From Spongiivirga sp046524175 (GTDB taxonomy: Bacteria > Bacteroidota > Bacteroidia > Flavobacteriales > Flavobacteriaceae): DNA of 64,000 nucleotides. Positions 41,976 to 52,336 of the stretch are shown in pieces. The stretch covers positions 682,001 to 746,000 of the forward strand of contig NZ_JBEFZF010000002.1 of assembly GCF_046524175.1 (NCBI RefSeq). Direction: 5' to 3'. Under the pieces are notes generated by a model, which had not been told where the DNA came from, ran no database searches, and saw nothing but the letters and a program-made list of their open reading frames with translations. Within the stretch, counting starts at the first letter, position 1; the number at the start of each line of letters is the position of its first letter. Both the position numbers and the translations under genes were made by a program.

Positions 41976-43175
41976 CTATTGCATACTAAAAAACTTAAAA
42001 GCAATCCCAAAAGAAATTACCGATACGATAATGCCTATCATAAATATAGCATAGGTGAGTCGTAGTATTTTATATTTTCTATGCAGCACCTTTCCTAAAA
42101 AATAAAGGTCTTTGGTCATTGAAGAATACAAGTAATCTTTATCTTTTAAAACCTCCTGAATGGCCCATTCAAAATCATCAAGCCTCATTTTGTGAAAGTT
42201 TCCGAAAAAAAGCAGGTTCACTTTTTTATTCGTTACATCTTCTTTAGAAAACTGCCCGCTTGTCACATTTGGACGTGTGGCTAATACCGACAAAAACATG
42301 GAAGCTACACTAAAAATGATAAAAATAACGGTTGGTACAATTAGGTATTGGTTTGAAGGGTTGTCCAGTTTAGGAATCAAGTTAGAGAGTGCTAAAGAGA
42401 TAATAATAGCATTTACTGACAGCAAAATATTGGCTTTGGTATCGGCAATATCACTTAATGTAATGTGATTTCTTAAAGTTACCCGAAACATTGTTTCGAC
42501 ACCACGCTCGGGCATCGTAGCTTTTTTCTTTTTAAAAGCGAATTCTTCTTCTTTATGTTTCTTTTTATCAGCTTGTTGCTCTAGTTTTTTAATTCTTTTA
42601 TAAAGTAAAGCCAGATTGCGCTCTTTTCCCTTTTGCCATTTTTCTTGTGCATACTTGGTATAATATTGATGCTCCGAACTCATAAAACGAGCATTTTCTT
42701 TAGCCCATTCCATGTCTGAAAATGACTTAATACCTAGCTGGTCAAGTTCTTCCCTAAGCAACTCGTTAGTTTCCGTGTAACTCTTAGCCGCAAAGTGGGA
42801 ACAGTCTGCATCTTTTACAATTTTTTCTAGCAATGAACTTGGTTCTGAATTCATTTTAGTAGCTAAAATACAGCGAGTCACTCCGTCGATAATTTCTTGA
42901 TTTACGTTTTTAGATTCTAAAAACTTTGTGGCGATTGCCACTCCATTTTCTTCATGATTTTCATGCGCTTTTGTAAATCCTGTATCATGAAACCAACCAG
43001 CTATTTGTAAGATAGTTTTCTCATCATCAGTTAATGATTCTTTCGAGATAAGAGTGTTTATATTTTTAACTACTCGAATGGTATGGTAAACATTATGGTA
43101 TATATACTTATGTGATAGTTTTTCTTTCAAGAGTGAAATAACATAGTTTTCAGTATCTATGAGAAGCTGTTCCAT
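41976..43175 (-). CDS. HD domain-Pycsar effector (PycTM) fusion
   Basis: 399 residues in two parts. Residues about 20-190 form an HD phosphohydrolase domain (His31 in NVYHTIRV, HD at 63-64 in WFHDTGF, metal-binding D122/D124 in VKDADCSHF). Residues about 225-399 match the Pycsar effector membrane module: the signature DIADTKANILLSVNAIIIS (242-260), helices about 249-268, 277-300 and 371-397, and a cytoplasmic loop. Pycsar effectors open or disrupt the membrane on binding cyclic CMP or UMP made by a phage-activated cyclase. No cyclase gene is in the window, so this may be a housekeeping form of the family with its own nucleotidase. Confidence 0.85.
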   Translation of the reverse strand: MEQLLIDTENYVISLLKEKLSHKYIYHNVYHTIRVVKNINTLISKESLTDDEKTILQIAGWFHDTGFTKAHENHEENGVAIATKFLESKNVNQEIIDGVTRCILATKMNSEPSSLLEKIVKDADCSHFAAKSYTETNELLREELDQLGIKSFSDMEWAKENARFMSSEHQYYTKYAQEKWQKGKERNLALLYKRIKKLEQQADKKKHKEEEFAFKKKKATMPERGVETMFRVTLRNHITLSDIADTKANILLSVNAIIISLALSNLIPKLDNPSNQYLIVPTVIFIIFSVASMFLSVLATRPNVTSGQFSKEDVTNKKVNLLFFGNFHKMRLDDFEWAIQEVLKDKDYLYSSMTKDLYFLGKVLHRKYKILRLTYAIFMIGIIVSVISFGIAFKFFSMQ

Positions 43176-43228
43176 ACAAAAGAATTAATTTAGTACGAAT
43201 TTAAACATTAATTATCAGTAATCGATTT

Positions 43229-46200
43229 ATGGGTAAAAGGGGGCTTTATTATCTTGTAATCACATTATTTCTAGGTGCTTGTGCCACTTTTAAACCTCAA
43301 TATTTAGACGAAGAGAAAAAGGTATCCTTTCCTAAAGGAAAGACGATTACTCACTCATTTTACTTGCTTGGAGATGCCGGTTTATCAGAAATGAATAAAA
43401 CTGCTCCAGCTATTACTGCCTTTAAAGTAGCCCTTGGTCAGGCTTCTAAAAACAGTACAGCCATTTTTTTAGGAGACAACATTTATCCAGACGGATTACC
43501 GGATAAAGCACATCCGGATAGAAAAATTGCCGAACATCAATTGGACGTACAAACAGATGCGGTTGCAAATTTTAAAGGAAAAACAATGTTTATTCCCGGT
43601 AATCATGATTGGTATAGTGACGGTCTTGATGGGCTTAGTAGACAGCAAAAGTATATTGAAAAGAAGCTCAATAGTAAAAAGGTGTTTTTTCCAGAAGATG
43701 GGTGCCCTTTGAAGCAAGTAAAGGTAAATGATGATATTGTTGTGATTGCTATAGATACTCAATGGTATTTAGCTAATTGGGATAATCATCCGACAATTAA
43801 CGATAATTGCGAGATAAAAACACGTACGAAGTTTTTCGATGAGCTAGAAGGTCTTATCAAAAAAAACAGAGGTCGGACAACCATTTTAGCGGCACATCAC
43901 CCTATGTTTACAAATGGGCCTCACGGTGGTCAATATTCAATAAAACAACAGTTTTATCCTACAGGGAAAGGCATACCACTACCAATCTTAGGATCTATTG
44001 CTAACTTAATCAGAAAAACAGGAGGTATATCACCACAAGATCTTCAACACAAAAGGTATCGCGAACTTAGAAAGCGCATTATAACATTGGCACAAGAATC
44101 TGAAAAAGTGATTATCGTATCCGGACATGAACATTCGTTACAATATATAGTCAATGATAATACGGTTCAAATAGTTAGCGGTTCGGGCTCTAAGGAATCG
44201 GCAACAAGAACAGTTGACGGAGGTCAATTCTCGTATGGTAAAAATGGGTTTGCACGTCTTGATATTTTTAAGGATGGTTCTTCATTCGTCCGATTTTATG
44301 GTGTGGATGAAAATGATACAAAAGAAGTATTTAGTACCGAGGTTTTAAAGCCGAAAAACACGCAAATTTATACTGATTTTAAAGAGGAAATACCAACAAG
44401 CGTTTCAGCTTCGATTTATACCGAAGAGGAAGTGACTAAAGGAAGGTTTTTTAAAGGCATGTGGGGAGAGCGTTATCGCAAGTACTATGGTACAAAGGTC
44501 AACGCACCTACAGTTTTATTAGATACGTTGTTTGGCGGACTTACACCAATTAGAAAAGGCGGTGGGCATCAATCTAAATCGTTGCGATTAGAAGATAAGG
44601 ATGGTCGAGAGTATGTAATGCGAGCCCTAAGAAAAAGCGCCTTACAATATTTACAGGCGGTAGCCTTTAAAGATCAGTATATCCAGGGACAGTTTGAAAA
44701 CACCTATACCGAGAAGCTACTGCTTGATGTATTTACGGGATCTCATCCCTATGCACCATTTGTTATCGGTAAATTGGCCGATGAAGTTGAAGTATTTCAC
44801 ACAAACCCTACCTTATACTTTGTGCCCAAACAAGCGGCATTAAACGAGTATAACAATGAATTCGGAGACGAATTATACATGATTGAAGAGCGCGCAGCCT
44901 CCGGGCATGGTGATAAATCAAGTTTCGGAAATAGTGACGAATTAATTAGCACCGATGAGCTGTTTGAGAATCTTAGAAAAGATGAGAAATATAAGATTGA
45001 TGAAGAATCATATATAAGAGCGCGACTGTTTGATATGGTAATTGGCGATTGGGATCGCCATGAAGATCAATGGCGATGGGCTGAATTTAAAGAAGATAAC
45101 CACATAGTGTATAGGCCTGTGCCAAGAGATCGAGATCAGGCATTTTCTATAATGTCTGATGGGTTTTTACTTGGTTTAGGGGTTAAAATCATACCTACTA
45201 TCCGTTTACTTACTTCGTATGATGAAAAGTTAAAAAGCACCAAATGGTTTAATGTAGAGCCGTATCCACTCGACATGGCACTTATTGATAGTTCTGATAA
45301 ATCGGTTTGGGATGCTCAGGTACAGGCAATCAAAAATGGATTGACCGATGAGGTTATTCACGATGCATTTAGGCAAATGCCGGAGGAGGTTCAAGACCAG
45401 ACCATTACCGAAATTAAGCTAAAGCTAAAAGGTCGTTTGCGCAATTTGCAAAAAATATCGGATGAATATTATAAACATATGAATCGCTTTACTGTGGTAA
45501 AAGGTACCGACAAAGACGATTGGTTTGATATTGAAGCACTACAGAATGGCAACATAAAGGTGACGGCCTTTCGAATTAAAAAAGGAAAGAAAGCAACAAA
45601 ATTTCACGAGCGGATTTATAAAAAAGCAGATACGAAAGAAATATGGATATATGGCTTAGATGATGATGACCATTTTGAAGTACTTAAAGGTTGGAAAAGC
45701 AAAATAAAAGTTCGATTAATTGGAGGGCAAAATAAAGACACCTATGTGTTAAATGGAGATGGACGCACCCATGTGTATGATTTCATATCGAAGAAGAGCG
45801 AAATAATCGGTAATAAAGCAAACATTCATCTAACCAACGATTATGAAACCAATGTATATGACTACAAAAAACTTAAAAATAACATTAATCAACTAATACC
45901 GGTAATTGGGTTTAACCCCGATGATGGATTTAAAATAGGGGTTAATAATAAATTTATATACAACGGTTTTGCCAGAAACCCATTCACTCAGCAACATACT
46001 TTAAGAGCCAATTACTTTTTTGCCACAAGTGGTTTCTCGTTAGCATACGAAGGAGAATTTGCCAAAGTATTTGGTAAGTGGAATTTTATGATTGAAGGGC
46101 TTTTTACAAGTTCGAATTATGCGATTAACTTTTTTGGTTTTGGTAATGAAACGGAAAATAATGATGATGAGCTAGGGCTTAATTTTAATAGGGTCCGACT

Positions 46201-46918
46201 ATCAACCTCTCGTTTTGCACCCTCGTTGGTTTGGCGTGGCGAATTAGGGGCTAAGTTTCAGGTTGGGGTTTCTTATGAAAATGTTGAGGTAGAACAAACA
46301 GAGGATCGTTTTATTAATCAGTTTTTAAATACCACAGGAGAAATTTCTAAAAACTTCTTTGGTACCGATGCAAAATATACTTTTAACAATGCAGATAACA
46401 TTGCTTTTCCAACCTTGGGTATGGGGGCAGAGTTGCACGGTGGTTTTAAGGTAAACGCCGATGATACCAGAAGAGCTTTTGCTTATTTGATTCCTAGTTT
46501 ATCATTCGATCACAAACTGGTACCCAGTGGTGCGGTAGTATTGGCAACCAAGATAAAAAGTCACTTAACATTTGGTGACGATTTTGAATTTTATCAAGCC
46601 GCTAGTATTGGAGCTAATGATGGACCTCGTGGATATAGAAATCAACGCTTTACGGGGAAGAGTTCTTTTTATCAGAATACTGATTTGCGTATTAATATAA
46701 AGAAGATAAAATCAGGGTTAGTACCTTTAAACTTAGGATTATACGCTGGCTTCGACTACGGAAAAGTATGGATTCCTGGGGAGGTTCGTACTCCGTTTAA
46801 CACTGCTGCGGGGGGTGGTATTTTTATCAACGCTGTAAATATGTTAACCGCGAACGTCTCATTTTTTGGGTCAGATGATGGCGGTCGATTCGCATTCCGT
46901 TTTGGTTTTGGGTTTTAA
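43229..46918 (+). CDS. Lipoprotein fusing phosphoesterase, kinase-like and BamA-type barrel
   Basis: 1229 residues. A lipobox (LGAC, Cys18) starts an N-terminal calcineurin-like phosphoesterase (about 45-360: LLGDAGL, GDNIYPDG, GNHDW, AAHHP, SGHEHSLQ). The middle (about 430-760) has REYVMRALRKS and D607-W-D-R-H with D634-R-D636, a pattern like the DRH and metal Asp of FAM20C/CotH-type secretory kinases. The end (about 880-1229) is a surface-antigen/BamA-type beta barrel with the terminal Phe (RFGFGF). It should be an outer-membrane enzyme acting on phosphate groups. Middle-domain kinase activity is inferred, not shown. An AIM24 gene follows after 17 bases. Confidence 0.85.
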   Translation: MGKRGLYYLVITLFLGACATFKPQYLDEEKKVSFPKGKTITHSFYLLGDAGLSEMNKTAPAITAFKVALGQASKNSTAIFLGDNIYPDGLPDKAHPDRKIAEHQLDVQTDAVANFKGKTMFIPGNHDWYSDGLDGLSRQQKYIEKKLNSKKVFFPEDGCPLKQVKVNDDIVVIAIDTQWYLANWDNHPTINDNCEIKTRTKFFDELEGLIKKNRGRTTILAAHHPMFTNGPHGGQYSIKQQFYPTGKGIPLPILGSIANLIRKTGGISPQDLQHKRYRELRKRIITLAQESEKVIIVSGHEHSLQYIVNDNTVQIVSGSGSKESATRTVDGGQFSYGKNGFARLDIFKDGSSFVRFYGVDENDTKEVFSTEVLKPKNTQIYTDFKEEIPTSVSASIYTEEEVTKGRFFKGMWGERYRKYYGTKVNAPTVLLDTLFGGLTPIRKGGGHQSKSLRLEDKDGREYVMRALRKSALQYLQAVAFKDQYIQGQFENTYTEKLLLDVFTGSHPYAPFVIGKLADEVEVFHTNPTLYFVPKQAALNEYNNEFGDELYMIEERAASGHGDKSSFGNSDELISTDELFENLRKDEKYKIDEESYIRARLFDMVIGDWDRHEDQWRWAEFKEDNHIVYRPVPRDRDQAFSIMSDGFLLGLGVKIIPTIRLLTSYDEKLKSTKWFNVEPYPLDMALIDSSDKSVWDAQVQAIKNGLTDEVIHDAFRQMPEEVQDQTITEIKLKLKGRLRNLQKISDEYYKHMNRFTVVKGTDKDDWFDIEALQNGNIKVTAFRIKKGKKATKFHERIYKKADTKEIWIYGLDDDDHFEVLKGWKSKIKVRLIGGQNKDTYVLNGDGRTHVYDFISKKSEIIGNKANIHLTNDYETNVYDYKKLKNNINQLIPVIGFNPDDGFKIGVNNKFIYNGFARNPFTQQHTLRANYFFATSGFSLAYEGEFAKVFGKWNFMIEGLFTSSNYAINFFGFGNETENNDDELGLNFNRVRLSTSRFAPSLVWRGELGAKFQVGVSYENVEVEQTEDRFINQFLNTTGEISKNFFGTDAKYTFNNADNIAFPTLGMGAELHGGFKVNADDTRRAFAYLIPSLSFDHKLVPSGAVVLATKIKSHLTFGDDFEFYQAASIGANDGPRGYRNQRFTGKSSFYQNTDLRINIKKIKSGLVPLNLGLYAGFDYGKVWIPGEVRTPFNTAAGGGIFINAVNMLTANVSFFGSDDGGRFAFRFGFGF

Positions 46919-46935
46919 TATAGTTATAGCTTTCT

Positions 46936-47607
46936 ATGCGTTCAGAAATATCATCTTACCCAAATACATATTTGCAAGTTGAATTGGATCAGGGAGAACA
47001 TATTCTCACCGAAAGGGGTTCAATGATTTTTGCTCAAGGAGATTATAGCATAAGTACAAAATACGAAGTCAAAAATTTGAATAGTTGGATACTTAGAATT
47101 TTTGAAGGCAAAAGTTTTAGATATAATATATATCAAGCAAAATCGAAAACATCGTTGTTGTTTACACCAGATAAGAATGGCGAACTTCTAAAGCTCGATG
47201 TAAGTGATAAAAGACCTATTATAATTGAACCATCGGCTCACTTCGCGCGTATTGGTGAAGTTGAGCTAACTATGATTAAGCAGAGTGCTTTTAAAAACTT
47301 TTGGGATGGATTTAAGATGAGAACTAAAGGAAAGGGTGAGTTAGTGCTTATTGGTTATGGAAAAATTATTGAAAAAGTTATAGATACTGAGAAGGAGATT
47401 TGGGTTGATGAAGACTACTTATTGGCATATGATGAAAGCTTAGAAGTTAGAGCTGTGACGCGGGGGGTTAAAGAATTGGTAAGTAGTGGGGAAGGTTTCT
47501 TATACGGGATAAAAGGAAAGGGTAATATTTGGTTACAAACTCGTGAAGAAAGTAGTATGAAAAAGGGGGGAGGAATAATTAGTAGTATTCTCGACTTTTT
47601 CAGATAA
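46936..47607 (+). CDS. AIM24 family protein
   Basis: 223 residues: a beta-helix-like fold with the family stretches LDQGEHILTERGSMIF and GKGELVLIGYGKI, SLEVRAVTRG and a glycine-rich end. AIM24/TIGR00266 proteins are widespread, bind membranes in some species and have no proven function. Start 17 bases after the large phosphoesterase-barrel gene on the same strand, so possibly cotranscribed. It ends two bases from the converging cytochrome maturation gene. Confidence 0.88.
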   Translation: MRSEISSYPNTYLQVELDQGEHILTERGSMIFAQGDYSISTKYEVKNLNSWILRIFEGKSFRYNIYQAKSKTSLLFTPDKNGELLKLDVSDKRPIIIEPSAHFARIGEVELTMIKQSAFKNFWDGFKMRTKGKGELVLIGYGKIIEKVIDTEKEIWVDEDYLLAYDESLEVRAVTRGVKELVSSGEGFLYGIKGKGNIWLQTREESSMKKGGGIISSILDFFR

Positions 47608-47609
47608 GA

Positions 47610-50600
47610 TTATTTCGTAGTTGATATCGATTTTTGCTTTACTCTAAAATATGCAATCACTGAAACCAATATTACCAAAAATACCAAAACATAAATAAAC
47701 TTTGGTATTGGTAATGGATCGCCAGCTGCATAGCTATGTAACCCAGATAAATAGTAGTTAACCCCAAAACTGGTCATGATGATAGAACCAAAAGCGAAAA
47801 CACTAGCCGTATTAAGTGTATAACGACTTCGTAAACCAGGAATAAAACGAAGATGTAACACCGCAGCATAAATAATAATACTAATTAAAGCCCAGGTTTC
47901 TTTGGGGTCCCACGCCCAATAACGCCCCCAACTTTCATTGGCCCATATACCACCTAAAAAGGTTCCTACGGCTAAAACAAATAGTCCGATGGTCATTGAT
48001 ATTTCGTTAATATAGGTAAGCTCTTTAATTTTTACCGTAATAGTTTTCGCATGTTTCTCAGTTTTAAAAATCATTAGTAACAAAGCCATCAACCCAAGAA
48101 TTGCTGACAAAGCTAACGGAGCATAACTACTTACTATGGTCGCTACATGCACCTTTAGCCAATATGATTTTAGTACCGGCATGAGGTTCGTAATCTCAGG
48201 ATTTAACCAATCCAAATAACTTACAAATAGCAAAGCACCTGTAAATAATGTTGCCAACGGTAAAGCAAAGTCAGATTTCCTGTAGGTAAGAATACCACAC
48301 AGCATTAGTACCCAAGCGACAAAGACTAACATTTCGTAGCCATTACTCCAAGGTGCATGTTGCGCAACATACCATCTTAGGATGATGTTTCCCGTAAACA
48401 AAATGAGACTTATTAGTGATAGGATAACTAGTGTATTCCAAAGTATGCTGATGAACTTGTTATTTCTAAAAATCCTTGCAATTGCCAAAGCTAAAAGAGC
48501 GAATCCCAACGTGAAAAATACCTGAAAGAGCCAGAAATTTAGATTAAGTTCGTTATACCATAATTCAGCTGCCACACGTTTGTTGTTAGGGATAATTTCT
48601 TTTCCCAGTACATCTTGATATGTTTTTATGTAAGCAAGTTTGCTAGTGGCCGCATTCCAGTCGTTATTTTTTATATCGTTGTAATATGATGGTAAGATGG
48701 TTTGTACAAACTGCGCATCTTCTCTCGGAAAGTCATTAAAATGATGGGTAGGTCCAAACCACGAATTATTGTGATCATCCTTTTTAGGAAAGATTTTTAA
48801 ATAGTTGCCTGAAAAAACGTTGAAAAGTATATTGAAGCGTTCATCAATTTTCAGTATTTCTTTATCAAGTTCACTTCTGTTAGCTGGTTTTTTAGCATTT
48901 GCTAATTCCACAGCATCGGCTAATACATAACTACCATCATTATTCAGCAACCCATTAAAAGATACTAAACCTTGATTGGTTGTTATCAAAGGTTTTAGAA
49001 TTTCACCTCCTTTTTTCTTGTCCATTTTTATAAGTGGAATACTTTGCCAAGCTTTTGGGTCAGCATGCATGGCAAGAAAAGCCTGATCAGCAGTGAATCT
49101 TACTTCTTGATTTCCTAATTCAAATTTGTAATAGGGTTTTCTAGAAACTTTTCGTAAAAACTCTGAAGCCAAAGTATTGATAGGTTTAATACGTCCATCA
49201 AGATCTTGCACCATGAGCCTGCCGAATAAATTGGCATGGTTAATTTCTATTTCTTGCAGTTTAATACGTTCTTTTATCTTAAAAGCTAGTGAATCGCTAT
49301 CATTGGCTATTAAAGTACTAGCATTTAACAGCAAAAGAGCAAAGACAGCAATAGACGATTTTTGCTTAAGCTTTTTCAGTTTTTTGTTTATTTCTACAAA
49401 ACGAGAACCCTTTCCAAAAAGCGTCCAAAACATACCTAATCCCATTAAAAAATAGCCTAGATAGCTAACATAAGTACCCCATTGATCATGGTTAACCGAT
49501 AAAACGGTTCCTCTTTCATCAGTATCATAACTGGCTTGAAAAAAACGATAACCGCCATGGTCTAGCACGTTATTCATAAATATTCTGTAAGGCGCTTCCT
49601 TTCCATTTTCAACAACACTTACCTCACTGGCGTAGGAGGAAGGACTGGTTGAACCAGGATAGCGCTCTAGTTGAAAATCACGTAATTTAATTCCGAAAGG
49701 GACATTAATGGGTATAGCGCCGTATGCTAATGACATGGAAACACCATTTATTTCAACATCTTGCCAAATTGGTAAATGACCTTCTCTGTAAAAAAGGTTA
49801 ACATCTTTTTGTGTGTTATCAATAGAAACGGATAAGACAATTGCATCTTCCTTTAACTCGTTATTATCCTTTGGTTTTTCTGCATTGCTAACAAAATCTA
49901 TAGTTGCATTTTGATGATACGACATGGGGACAAATGAAAAGTCACCTGAACGATATAATGTTCGCAGTAGTAGCGGTTGCATACTATCTTTTAAAACAGT
50001 ACCACCAATCTGTTCAGCCATCCTAAAATAACTTATTTCATGTGGTGTCTTCAAAAAAAGCTGTCCTTCTCTTTCACTTATTTGGATGGCACTCTCACTT
50101 GAACTATCAAATGCTAATTCATGTTTATGAGTTCCAATAAACTCAACTTCTCCTTTTTTTAGGAAGACAGTTTCACGGCCGCTACCGGATGATATAACAA
50201 GTTGAATGATGGCTTCACCTTCCGCGTTCGTATTCACAATTTCTGGTGTTGCATCCGCAATAAATCGCTTATGAGTGATGTTTATAGGGGTGTCTCTGAA
50301 TTTTGTTTTTATACTAAAAGAATTGTCTTTTACTGCAGAATAATAAAACTCTTTAGTAAGCTGTTTTGGTTGTTCCTTATCGTGAATATGTATTTGAATA
50401 AAATTTCTATCGGAAATGATGGTATTTGAAGTATCACCTTCACGAATACGCATCACACCTTCATAAGCAGTAAAGCGGGTTATGCCTGCTCCGATAATTA
50501 TGATTATGAATGCAAGATGAAATAGAAGGATACCCCATTTTTCTTTACGCCATAATCTATATTTATAAATATTACCAATGAAGCAGATAGCAAGCAATAG

Positions 50601-50762
50601 CATGATAAGTTCAAACCACCAGGCATTATACACTAGAACTCTAGCAGTGGAAGTGCCAAAGTCATTTTCAATAAACGTTGCAGCTGCCATGGCCACAGCA
50701 AATGCAACAAGTAGAAAAACGGCCCAGGATGGGGAGAAAAGAAAATGGTATATTTTTTTCAT
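47610..50762 (-). CDS. ResB-CcsA fused cytochrome c maturation protein
   Basis: 1050 residues from the ATG at 50762 (MKKIYHFLFSPSW); an in-frame ATG at 50780 adds six residues. The N-terminal half is ResB-like (helices about 8-30, 45-60, 80-95, a large periplasmic part, another helix near 430), the C-terminal half is CcsA with the tryptophan-rich heme-handling motif WGRYWAWDPKETWALI and conserved His residues. The fused pair exports heme and ligates it to cytochrome c. Last gene of the nrf operon, 61 bases after nrfA, so it serves NrfA/NrfH maturation. Confidence 0.93.
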   Translation of the reverse strand: MKKIYHFLFSPSWAVFLLVAFAVAMAAATFIENDFGTSTARVLVYNAWWFELIMLLLAICFIGNIYKYRLWRKEKWGILLFHLAFIIIIIGAGITRFTAYEGVMRIREGDTSNTIISDRNFIQIHIHDKEQPKQLTKEFYYSAVKDNSFSIKTKFRDTPINITHKRFIADATPEIVNTNAEGEAIIQLVISSGSGRETVFLKKGEVEFIGTHKHELAFDSSSESAIQISEREGQLFLKTPHEISYFRMAEQIGGTVLKDSMQPLLLRTLYRSGDFSFVPMSYHQNATIDFVSNAEKPKDNNELKEDAIVLSVSIDNTQKDVNLFYREGHLPIWQDVEINGVSMSLAYGAIPINVPFGIKLRDFQLERYPGSTSPSSYASEVSVVENGKEAPYRIFMNNVLDHGGYRFFQASYDTDERGTVLSVNHDQWGTYVSYLGYFLMGLGMFWTLFGKGSRFVEINKKLKKLKQKSSIAVFALLLLNASTLIANDSDSLAFKIKERIKLQEIEINHANLFGRLMVQDLDGRIKPINTLASEFLRKVSRKPYYKFELGNQEVRFTADQAFLAMHADPKAWQSIPLIKMDKKKGGEILKPLITTNQGLVSFNGLLNNDGSYVLADAVELANAKKPANRSELDKEILKIDERFNILFNVFSGNYLKIFPKKDDHNNSWFGPTHHFNDFPREDAQFVQTILPSYYNDIKNNDWNAATSKLAYIKTYQDVLGKEIIPNNKRVAAELWYNELNLNFWLFQVFFTLGFALLALAIARIFRNNKFISILWNTLVILSLISLILFTGNIILRWYVAQHAPWSNGYEMLVFVAWVLMLCGILTYRKSDFALPLATLFTGALLFVSYLDWLNPEITNLMPVLKSYWLKVHVATIVSSYAPLALSAILGLMALLLMIFKTEKHAKTITVKIKELTYINEISMTIGLFVLAVGTFLGGIWANESWGRYWAWDPKETWALISIIIYAAVLHLRFIPGLRSRYTLNTASVFAFGSIIMTSFGVNYYLSGLHSYAAGDPLPIPKFIYVLVFLVILVSVIAYFRVKQKSISTTK

Positions 50763-50823
50763 AAGAAACCCAGGCAGCAACTAGTGCCTGGGATATTTTA
50801 GTTGAAGTATACTATACTATATT

Positions 50824-52320
50824 TTAATTAATAGAACTTACTTTTTTGCTATCATATGCGGCCTCACGTTTTTTAGCGTTCTCCAACCACTTAGGAACAA
50901 GATTTTTGGTAAATCGTTCTTTGTCGGCTTCCATTTTTTCAATATCTAGACCAATATACTTTTGAGCTTTTTCTTTTGTGTCAATATCGGGTAGTGGGAG
51001 TTCTTCATTAAAACCTAATGAAGCCAATAAACGGGCAAGCTTCAATCTAGCATCCTGAACTTTATTGGTGCCACTTCCTATAACCCTAGCCGTTTCAACA
51101 GGAGAGTGGAATGAACCACCATGGGCCGCAGACGCGTAATCCCATCGCCATTGCGCATGTCTTATGTCTTGGAGAATGTCTTTCATCTGTTCTTCGGTGG
51201 CGCCTAATTCCCAGGCTTTGCCAGCTTCAAGATGTGCTCTTACTAGTGCATCTTCTAATTTTAATCTATTTTCGGCAGCTTTTTGTTGACGATCATAAAC
51301 ATTTGTAATCAACTCTGTAGCTTCTTCACGGTGACATACTTGGCATGAATTTGCAACATTATCCAAAGGAGATTTAACATGGTGATCTGTAAACTTAATA
51401 CCTCCTTCGGTGCGGTAGGGCATATGACAGTCTGAACATGATACACCACGTTCTGCATGAATACCGGTCATGAAAATTTCATAGCCAGGATGCTGTGCCT
51501 TTAACATTGGCGCTTTACTAATTGCATGGGTCCAATCTTTAAAATTTAGATCGTCATAATACTTTTCCATTGCTTCAACTGTCATACCACCTTGCCACGG
51601 GAACGTGAGATAAGGTACGCCTTCTGCTCCTGGCTTTTTCTTATCAAAGTAGTACTCTACGTGACACTGCGCACAAACAAGCGAACGCATTTCGTTATGG
51701 GTTGCCTTTTCTATATCTTTTCCCATCGATTGAAACGCCTCCACAAGCGCTGGTCTAGAAATACGTAATCCCATATCTTTCGGATTATGACAATCGGCAC
51801 AACCTATTGCATTAACGACTTCTTCTCCTTTTGAAGCCCATTTCCCAGAGTAGAATTCTGCTATTCCTTTTTCATTCATTAGCCGAGGGACATCAGGGCT
51901 TTTACAAGTCCAACAGGTTGAAGGCATTGGGCCATCATCTGGTCCTGTCGGAGCACCTGTTCGTAATGAATTATGTAAATCTTCAATTGCATATTGATGT
52001 CCTCTTCCTTGGTTATAATCTTTGGCAAAGCCGTAACCTGCAAAAAGCATTACTAATCTAGGATCTTCTTCTAGTACATCACGCATTTTTGACCCACCTT
52101 GGTACGTGGCGAAGGATGTATCTGCAGTTTGTAAAAACGATTGATATTCTTTCGGGAAGTTTTTACCCCAAACTTCATTTCTAGGCTCGTTTTCTGATAT
52201 ATTAAGCTCAGGAGCATAAGCGAACTGTGCTTCAGACTTTCTGTTTACAACACTAGAGGCTAAAAGGCCTAAACCGAAAACAACAATAATAGTAATTACA
52301 AGTAATACCCAGTTTTTCAT
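50824..52320 (-). CDS. nrfA: Cytochrome c nitrite reductase, catalytic subunit
   Basis: 498 residues, pentaheme. The catalytic heme site is C136-W-T-C-K140 (lysine as axial ligand, hallmark of NrfA); four classical CxxCH sites lie at 174-178, 216-220, 295-299 and 326-330. N-terminal membrane anchor or signal (about 5-23). NrfA reduces nitrite to ammonium with six electrons in the periplasm. Sixteen bases after nrfH on the same strand. Confidence 0.97.
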   Translation of the reverse strand: MKNWVLLVITIIVVFGLGLLASSVVNRKSEAQFAYAPELNISENEPRNEVWGKNFPKEYQSFLQTADTSFATYQGGSKMRDVLEEDPRLVMLFAGYGFAKDYNQGRGHQYAIEDLHNSLRTGAPTGPDDGPMPSTCWTCKSPDVPRLMNEKGIAEFYSGKWASKGEEVVNAIGCADCHNPKDMGLRISRPALVEAFQSMGKDIEKATHNEMRSLVCAQCHVEYYFDKKKPGAEGVPYLTFPWQGGMTVEAMEKYYDDLNFKDWTHAISKAPMLKAQHPGYEIFMTGIHAERGVSCSDCHMPYRTEGGIKFTDHHVKSPLDNVANSCQVCHREEATELITNVYDRQQKAAENRLKLEDALVRAHLEAGKAWELGATEEQMKDILQDIRHAQWRWDYASAAHGGSFHSPVETARVIGSGTNKVQDARLKLARLLASLGFNEELPLPDIDTKEKAQKYIGLDIEKMEADKERFTKNLVPKWLENAKKREAAYDSKKVSSIN

Positions 52321-52336
52321 AATCTAAAAATATATT

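Noticed and set aside
41976..43175. Complete Pycsar phage-defence system
   Set aside because: Only the effector-type gene is present; none of the neighbouring proteins shows nucleotide cyclase motifs.
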